Shown in pieces: positions 6,177-10,325 of a DNA stretch of 10,325 bases. Numbering within the stretch: the first letter of the stretch is position 1; each line of letters begins with the position of its first letter. Source of the DNA: Chitinophagaceae bacterium (lineage in GTDB: Bacteria; Bacteroidota; Bacteroidia; Chitinophagales; Chitinophagaceae); assembly GCA_947468255.1 (NCBI GenBank), contig CANIMM010000086.1:1-10325 (forward strand). The letters run 5' to 3'. The position numbers and the translations under genes were made by a program. The notes under the pieces are model-generated. The model saw only the letters and a list, made by a program, of their open reading frames with translations. It made no database searches and was not told where the DNA came from.

Positions 6177-7637
6177 CTATTCCTGCGCGGATGGCGCAAG
6201 CACCCAAGTGTCTTTACTTCCTCCTCCCTGCGATGAATTGACGATCAATGAACCTTCTCTCAAAGCCACCCTGGTTAATCCACCGGGAACGATTTCGATA
6301 CCGTCCGGTCCGCATAAAGCATAGGGCCTCAAGTCTACCCTACGCGGTTTGAGTTTACCATCCATATAACAGGGAACTGTCGACAAACTAATGATTGGTT
6401 GCGCGATGAATTGCCTTGGATTTTGTAATACTTCTTTTTTGTAGAGTTCAATTTCAGCTTCAGTTGCGGCACTTCCCATAAGCATTCCATAGCCGCCACT
6501 TTCATTGGTTTTTTTTATCACCATTTGCTCTATGTTTTTGAACACGTGTTCCCTTTCTTCGTCTTTGCCTAACTGGTAGGTAGGTACGTTTTTTAGCAAG
6601 GGTTCTTCATTGAGGTAGTAGCGGATCATGGCAGGCACAAAAGTATACACCGCCTTATCATCCGCTACACCGTTGCCAACGGCATTCACGATGGCTACAT
6701 TTCCTTTTCGGTAAGCGCTCATCATTCCTGCCACCCCAAGCATGCTTCCCGGATCAAATACCAGCGGGTCTAAAAACTCGTCGTCTACCCTTCTGTAGAT
6801 TACATCCACTTGTTGCAGCCCACTGGTAGTTTTCATGTACACCTTATGGTTATCCACTACCAGATCGCTTCCTTCCACCAGCTCCACGCCCATTAGCCGG
6901 GCTAAAGTGGTGTGTTCAAAATAGGCGGAATTATAAATGCCGGGGGTTAACAGCACGATGGTCGGATTTTTGTTTTGCCTTGGCGACATCGACACCAGAT
7001 TCCTGTGAAGTATGGCGGGATACTCGGTAACACTGCGCACATTGCTTTGCGGAAGCAGGTAGGGGAAGATCCGTTTGGTAATTTCCCTGTTTTCTAGCAT
7101 ATAACTAACGCCACTAGGGGTTCGTAAATTGTCTTCCAAAATGTAAAAGGAACCGTCATTGTTGCGGATGAGATCAATGCCGGCAATGTGAACATAGATA
7201 TCGTAAGGAACAGGGAAATTGTGCATTTCCCGGAGGTAATGGGGGCAGCTATAGATCATATCAGCGGGGACTACCCCGTCTTTGATGATGAACTGATTGC
7301 TGTAAATATCCTTCAAAAAAAAGTTGAGGGCTCTCAGGCGTTGCTTAATTCCGATTTCAATAAAATCCCATTCAGCGGAAGTGATGATACGAGGGATGAT
7401 GTCGAATGGGAATATTTTTTCAATCCCCTCGCCACTGCTATACACAGTAAAAGTTACACCCTGGCTCATAAATAAGCGCTTAGCGAACTCTTCCTTTTTA
7501 TTTAAATCATCAATTGAAAGCTTTTCCAGAAACTCTACTGCATTCTTGTAGTGGTCCCTTATGGATGAATTGCTGTACATTTCATCATATGTGTTGGAGT
7601 CTACTAGGTAGCTCTGTATTAAGTTTCCTGGTTGCAT
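6177..7637 (-). CDS. Circularly permuted type 2 ATP-grasp protein
   Basis: Encodes 486 residues, typical for the DUF404/DUF407 (CP_ATPgrasp) family. Landmarks in order: GVTFTVY (60-66), FPFDIIPRII (76-85), ILEDNLRTPSGVSYMLENR (166-184), ILLTPGIYNSAYFEH-like stretch (about 228-242), YRRVDDEFLDPL (281-292), GNGVADDKAVYTFVP (321-335), VIKKTNESGGYGMLMG (373-388; Lys and Gly-rich nucleotide loop) and RRVDLRPYAL (432-441). The Glu, Asp and Lys residues in these stretches are likely ATP/Mg binding, by family analogy. ATP-grasp ligases activate a carboxylate as acyl-phosphate and join it to an amine; these permuted members are predicted amide or peptide ligases whose substrate is unknown. It is the first gene of the three-gene set, divergent from kdsB. 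The ATG at 7637 follows a candidate promoter by about 50 bp, and the N terminus fits the family. Confidence 0.93.
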   Translation of the reverse strand: MQPGNLIQSYLVDSNTYDEMYSNSSIRDHYKNAVEFLEKLSIDDLNKKEEFAKRLFMSQGVTFTVYSSGEGIEKIFPFDIIPRIITSAEWDFIEIGIKQRLRALNFFLKDIYSNQFIIKDGVVPADMIYSCPHYLREMHNFPVPYDIYVHIAGIDLIRNNDGSFYILEDNLRTPSGVSYMLENREITKRIFPYLLPQSNVRSVTEYPAILHRNLVSMSPRQNKNPTIVLLTPGIYNSAYFEHTTLARLMGVELVEGSDLVVDNHKVYMKTTSGLQQVDVIYRRVDDEFLDPLVFDPGSMLGVAGMMSAYRKGNVAIVNAVGNGVADDKAVYTFVPAMIRYYLNEEPLLKNVPTYQLGKDEEREHVFKNIEQMVIKKTNESGGYGMLMGSAATEAEIELYKKEVLQNPRQFIAQPIISLSTVPCYMDGKLKPRRVDLRPYALCGPDGIEIVPGGLTRVALREGSLIVNSSQGGGSKDTWVLAPSAQE

Positions 7638-7690
7638 AATATTCAGTTTAAAAATATTAATGGCAAGCGACCGAAGAATCCTTAGTTGTT

Positions 7691-7698
7691 CAAATATA
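7691..7698 (-). promoter_or_regulatory. -7 promoter element of the ATP-grasp gene set
   Basis: On the minus strand TATATTTG is an exact TAnnTTTG match. Transcription would start near 7685-7687, giving a leader of about 50 nt before the ATG at 7637. No TTG or TTTG lies 17-23 nt upstream, so the -33 half is missing and the call is tentative. Confidence 0.4.
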
Positions 7699-7714
7699 AG
7701 AAATCAAATTCGTT

Positions 7715-7749
7715 TTTGACCATTCGCCATAACATTATTGCTAACTTTG
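7715..7749 (+). promoter_or_regulatory. Bacteroidota-type promoter of kdsB
   Basis: TTTG (7715-7718), a 23-nt spacer at the long end of the accepted range, then TAACTTTG (7742-7749), an exact -7 match. The predicted start near 7753-7755 leaves a leader of about 15 nt before the ATG at 7769. It shares a 131-bp divergent spacer with the ATP-grasp promoter. Confidence 0.55.
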
Positions 7750-7768
7750 AGCATATTAATTTTTTATA

Positions 7769-8497
7769 ATGAATAGAATTGCATTGATACCTGCCCGTTA
7801 TGCAGCTACCCGTTTTCCCGCTAAGCTCATGCAATTGCTGGGCGACAAGTCCGTCATTCGGCATACCTACGACAATACAGTTGCCACTGGATTATTTGAT
7901 GCGGTGGTGGTGGTAACAGATAGCGATATCATTTATGATGAAATTGTGGGCCATGGAGGGCAGGCGATAAAAAGTATTCGGGAGCATGAAAGTGGCAGCG
8001 ACCGTATTGCAGAAGCGGTGGCAGGAATGGAGGTAGATATTGTGGTAAATGTTCAAGGCGATGAACCCTTTGTGCAAAAGGAACCGCTTGAAAAATTGTT
8101 ACAACTGTTTGAAGGAGAGATAGGAAAAAACGTGCAAGTGGCATCTTTAATGCAGATAATGACCAACCCAAAGTTGATTGAAGATCCTAATTATGTTAAA
8201 GTGGCGGTCAATAAAAATATGGAGGCATTGTTCTTTAGCAGAAGTGTTATTCCTTATCAACGTGAAAAAATAGCGACTCCTATTTATTATGAACATATCG
8301 GGGTATATGCTTTTCGTAAGCAAGCGCTGATGAATTTTACCAGCTGGCCAATTACCCCATTAGAGGCCGTCGAAAAAATTGAGTGTCTCCGATATTTGGA
8401 AAACGGGGTCTCTATTAGAATGGTCGTGACCGAGTATATGGGGGTGGAAATAGATACACCAGAAGATTTGTTAAGAGCCGAAAAATTAATACGCTAA
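7769..8497 (+). CDS. kdsB: 3-deoxy-manno-octulosonate cytidylyltransferase (CMP-KDO synthetase)
   Basis: Encodes 242 residues, within the KdsB range. The enzyme uses CTP and KDO to make CMP-KDO and pyrophosphate, the activated sugar for lipid A-KDO assembly, in the cytoplasm. Visible motifs: the nucleotide-binding opening IALIPARYAATRFPAKL (4-20), HESGSDRIAEA (73-83), the metal/CTP-binding VNVQGDEPFV (93-102, Asp98), EHIGVYAFRK, and the C-terminal GVEIDTPEDLLRAEKL. The family N terminus gives the start. It is transcribed alone, divergent from the ATP-grasp gene and convergent with the acyltransferase gene. The 131-bp gap after it holds only a weak hairpin. Confidence 0.96.
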   Translation: MNRIALIPARYAATRFPAKLMQLLGDKSVIRHTYDNTVATGLFDAVVVVTDSDIIYDEIVGHGGQAIKSIREHESGSDRIAEAVAGMEVDIVVNVQGDEPFVQKEPLEKLLQLFEGEIGKNVQVASLMQIMTNPKLIEDPNYVKVAVNKNMEALFFSRSVIPYQREKIATPIYYEHIGVYAFRKQALMNFTSWPITPLEAVEKIECLRYLENGVSIRMVVTEYMGVEIDTPEDLLRAEKLIR

Positions 8498-8628
8498 TAC
8501 AAATCTGTGCCAGCTATTTGTTGGAAAATAAATTATTGAGTTTTTAAATTTTCAAGATAGTTGATCATATGTTCCAGGTTGGCTTTTTACACAAAAAAGC
8601 GCAAGTTCAAAAACACATTTAATATCTT

Positions 8629-9750
8629 TTAAATACCCTTTACTAATACACGCTTTTGCAACCATCGTCTTACTGGCTCATCATATAATTTCAGGCAAGC
8701 GTAAGCAATTGCAATGGATGAAATGAATACAAGTATTGCATAGGGATATACCTGCTGCATTGAGTATTTATGATCGTATACCCATCCGGTATAAATGTAA
8801 ATGACCGGGTAGTGGGTAATGTAGATTGGAAAGGAAATATCTCCAAGGAACTTACCTAGCCTTGTTGGGTATTTTGACTTTGCGTCTCCGCTTGCTCCTA
8901 GGTATACTATCAGGGGAAAGATGAAAATAATGACAAAAGATTCATACAGGCCATTCATCCATAATCGCTCACTGCCGCCGATTCTTGGCATGGCGAGTAT
9001 TGCGATTACCAGCAAACTGCACCATAAGAAGGCATTTTTTACCTGCCTAAGCTTCACTGTTCGGCAAAGCAATAATCCTGCAAAGAATGGATACATTACC
9101 CTTGCAAAACCGATGTGTAGATGAGTAGCATCCAATGTCCAACCACCGACTACATCACCTGCGGGGCTAGTTATTGTAAGGTGGATGAGTAAACAGCCCG
9201 CACAAAAAACTAATATGGAAAGTGCTTTATTGGAAAATTTTCTAATGAAAACCGCGTACAAAACATTGGCTATGTATTCAAACAATAGTGACCATCCTGG
9301 ACCATTGAGTGGGTGCATCTCATTCCAGCCTCGGATATCCATAGCTGTTGTAATGGGAAGCAGTGTAAATCCAATGAGCATAATGGCAAGCATTTTCCAT
9401 ATTGGCACATGGCTAATCATTGGCCACAACGTAGACTGCTGGAAATAAAACCCTATAGCTCCGATTACCATTCCTATCACTACCATTGGCTGAAGTCTTA
9501 CCAGTCGGCGCTTGAAAAATTCACTCGGCGTTAACTTATTCCAGCGGTCATCATAGGCATAGCCAATAACGAAACCAGAAAGGAGGAAAAAGAAGTCAAC
9601 TGCCAGGTAACCATGGTTGATAGTTTGGTCTAGGTAGCTCGTTGCATGTGCTTCAAAAATGTGAAAGGCTACTACCATCAGCGCCGCCACACCTCGAAGG
9701 CCATCCAGTATTGGGTAGTGTGGTTTGGTTGATAAAGGATTGGAGTTCAT
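8629..9750 (-). CDS. Acyltransferase 3 family integral membrane protein (OafA/YrhL type)
   Basis: Encodes 373 residues, typical of a stand-alone acyltransferase-3 domain with about ten membrane helices. Family motifs: ILDGLRGVAALMVVAFH (14-30) with Arg19 and the proposed catalytic His30, VDFFFLLSGFVIGYAY (51-66), and FKRRLVRLQP (79-88). The C terminus has LYDEPVRRWLQKR, the usual 'E.P.RRW' ending. Members O-acylate (usually O-acetylate) sugars of LPS O-antigen, exopolysaccharide or other glycans at the cytoplasmic membrane; the acceptor cannot be told here. It lies beside kdsB but points the other way, so a shared LPS role is only suggestive. The start at 9750 puts the first motif at the normal distance. 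No exact promoter match was found upstream. Confidence 0.93.
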   Translation of the reverse strand: MNSNPLSTKPHYPILDGLRGVAALMVVAFHIFEAHATSYLDQTINHGYLAVDFFFLLSGFVIGYAYDDRWNKLTPSEFFKRRLVRLQPMVVIGMVIGAIGFYFQQSTLWPMISHVPIWKMLAIMLIGFTLLPITTAMDIRGWNEMHPLNGPGWSLLFEYIANVLYAVFIRKFSNKALSILVFCAGCLLIHLTITSPAGDVVGGWTLDATHLHIGFARVMYPFFAGLLLCRTVKLRQVKNAFLWCSLLVIAILAMPRIGGSERLWMNGLYESFVIIFIFPLIVYLGASGDAKSKYPTRLGKFLGDISFPIYITHYPVIYIYTGWVYDHKYSMQQVYPYAILVFISSIAIAYACLKLYDEPVRRWLQKRVLVKGI

Positions 9751-10076
9751 TGTTAAATATGATTTTTATAGAATCGTAAATGTAGTAAAAAATATACGTT
9801 TAGAAGGCTCTATTTTAATTGTAAAAAGCTTTTAGCGACCTTGGTAATTTAACTACAATGAAAACAGATTAAAAGAACCGATCTCTTTTTGAATTGTAAA
9901 AAGGAGCTCCCATTTGTTAGGGTTTGACTTTATTTTCACTTCTGCCTTTAATTAGCGCGGCTAGACTTCCACTATTTTATTTGCCTATCCAAATTGCTAT
10001 TATTTGACCGAATAATGCTATGTGCTTACCTGATAAAATAATTACTATTGTAATTCATTTAAAAATAACGATTGTC
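9751..10076. other. Gene-free divergent spacer, 326 bp
   Basis: AT-rich spacer between the minus-strand acyltransferase and the plus-strand aldehyde dehydrogenase; no credible ORF or RNA gene seen. It contains a 12-bp direct repeat AATTGTAAAAAG (9817-9828 and 9892-9903), the palindrome AAAAGCTTTT (9824-9833) overlapping the first copy, and GGAGCTCC (9903-9910) abutting the second. No exact TAnnTTTG was found on either strand. The closest plus-strand candidate is TACTATTG (10043-10050, one mismatch) without a suitably spaced -33. Confidence 0.5.
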
Positions 10077-10325
10077 ATGTCAAACTCCAAGCCAACATTT
10101 AAGCCCCAGTATGATAATTTCATAGGTGGGCAATTCGTTCCTCCCGTCAAGGGAGTCTATTTTGATAACATTAGCCCAATCGACGGCAAAGTTTTTACTA
10201 AAGCTGCGAGGTCAGGAAAAGAGGATGTCGAATTAGCCCTAGATGCCGCTCACAAAGCATTTGCTACCTGGAGTAAAACTTCGGCGGCATATCGATCAAG
10301 TATTTTAAACAAGATTGCCGATGTG
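10077..10325 (+). CDS. Aldehyde dehydrogenase family protein, 3' end missing
   Basis: Partial gene: 83 N-terminal residues before the window ends, out of about 500 expected. My translation starts MSNSKPTFKPQYDNFIGGQF and continues with YFDNISPIDGKVF, then DVELALDAAHKAF and a TWSKTSAAYRSSILNKIAD-like stretch. This is the standard N-terminal part of the NAD(P)-dependent aldehyde dehydrogenase fold, and the wording FKPQYDNFIGG...VPPVKGVYF is closest to the ExaC / AldB (acetaldehyde and short-chain aldehyde) group. The catalytic Cys and Glu lie beyond the edge, so substrate and completeness cannot be judged. The ATG at 10077 has no clear Shine-Dalgarno sequence, in keeping with the rest of the window. 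Confidence 0.9.
   Translation, partial: MSNSKPTFKPQYDNFIGGQFVPPVKGVYFDNISPIDGKVFTKAARSGKEDVELALDAAHKAFATWSKTSAAYRSSILNKIADV

Noticed and set aside
8582..8600. GCTTTTT-acaca-AAAAAGC hairpin between convergent kdsB and acyltransferase genes
   Set aside because: The stem is mostly A-T pairs and no T run follows on either strand, so it is not a convincing terminator.
8921..9534. Plus-strand ORFs of 67-87 codons within the acyltransferase region
   Set aside because: They are antisense to a complete membrane protein with all family motifs; no independent coding evidence.

Overview
The window looks like a chromosomal segment of a Bacteroidota bacterium, probably near Chitinophagaceae. The reasons are AT-rich spacers, almost no Shine-Dalgarno sequences, several upstream -33 TTTG / -7 TAnnTTTG promoters of the Bacteroidota type, and the protein sequences themselves (RecX, beta clamp, omega-amidase-like hydrolase, KdsB). 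KdsB, which activates KDO, implies a Gram-negative outer membrane with LPS or lipid A-KDO. No rRNA, tRNA, CRISPR array, insertion sequence or prophage gene was seen.

Layout: (1) 1-869, minus strand: recX followed by the 5' part of a nitrilase-superfamily amidase that runs off the left edge; each has its own consensus promoter. (2) 870-2345: a 273-bp divergent spacer, then dnaN with a consensus promoter and a strong hairpin terminator. (3) 2346-3983, plus strand: an AT-rich spacer with a decayed repeat-like block, a membrane-anchored prohibitin/SPFH protein with its own terminator, and a small DUF2007 + zinc ribbon + membrane-segment protein. (4) 4025-7637, minus strand: a three-gene set encoding a circularly permuted ATP-grasp enzyme, an alpha-E (DUF403) protein and a secondary transglutaminase-like protein. 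(5) 7638-8497: kdsB, transcribed divergently from the ATP-grasp gene. (6) 8629-9750, minus strand: an integral-membrane acyltransferase-3 protein. (7) A 326-bp gene-free spacer, then the first 83 codons of an aldehyde dehydrogenase that runs off the right edge.

The most interesting locus is the ATP-grasp / alpha-E / transglutaminase set. Comparative genomics recognises it as a widespread linked group predicted to make and process a peptide-like conjugate by ATP-dependent amide ligation. To my knowledge its substrate and product are unknown. No proteasome-like (Anbu) peptidase is adjacent here. The other genes are mostly housekeeping (replication clamp, RecA regulator, KDO activation) or envelope-related.
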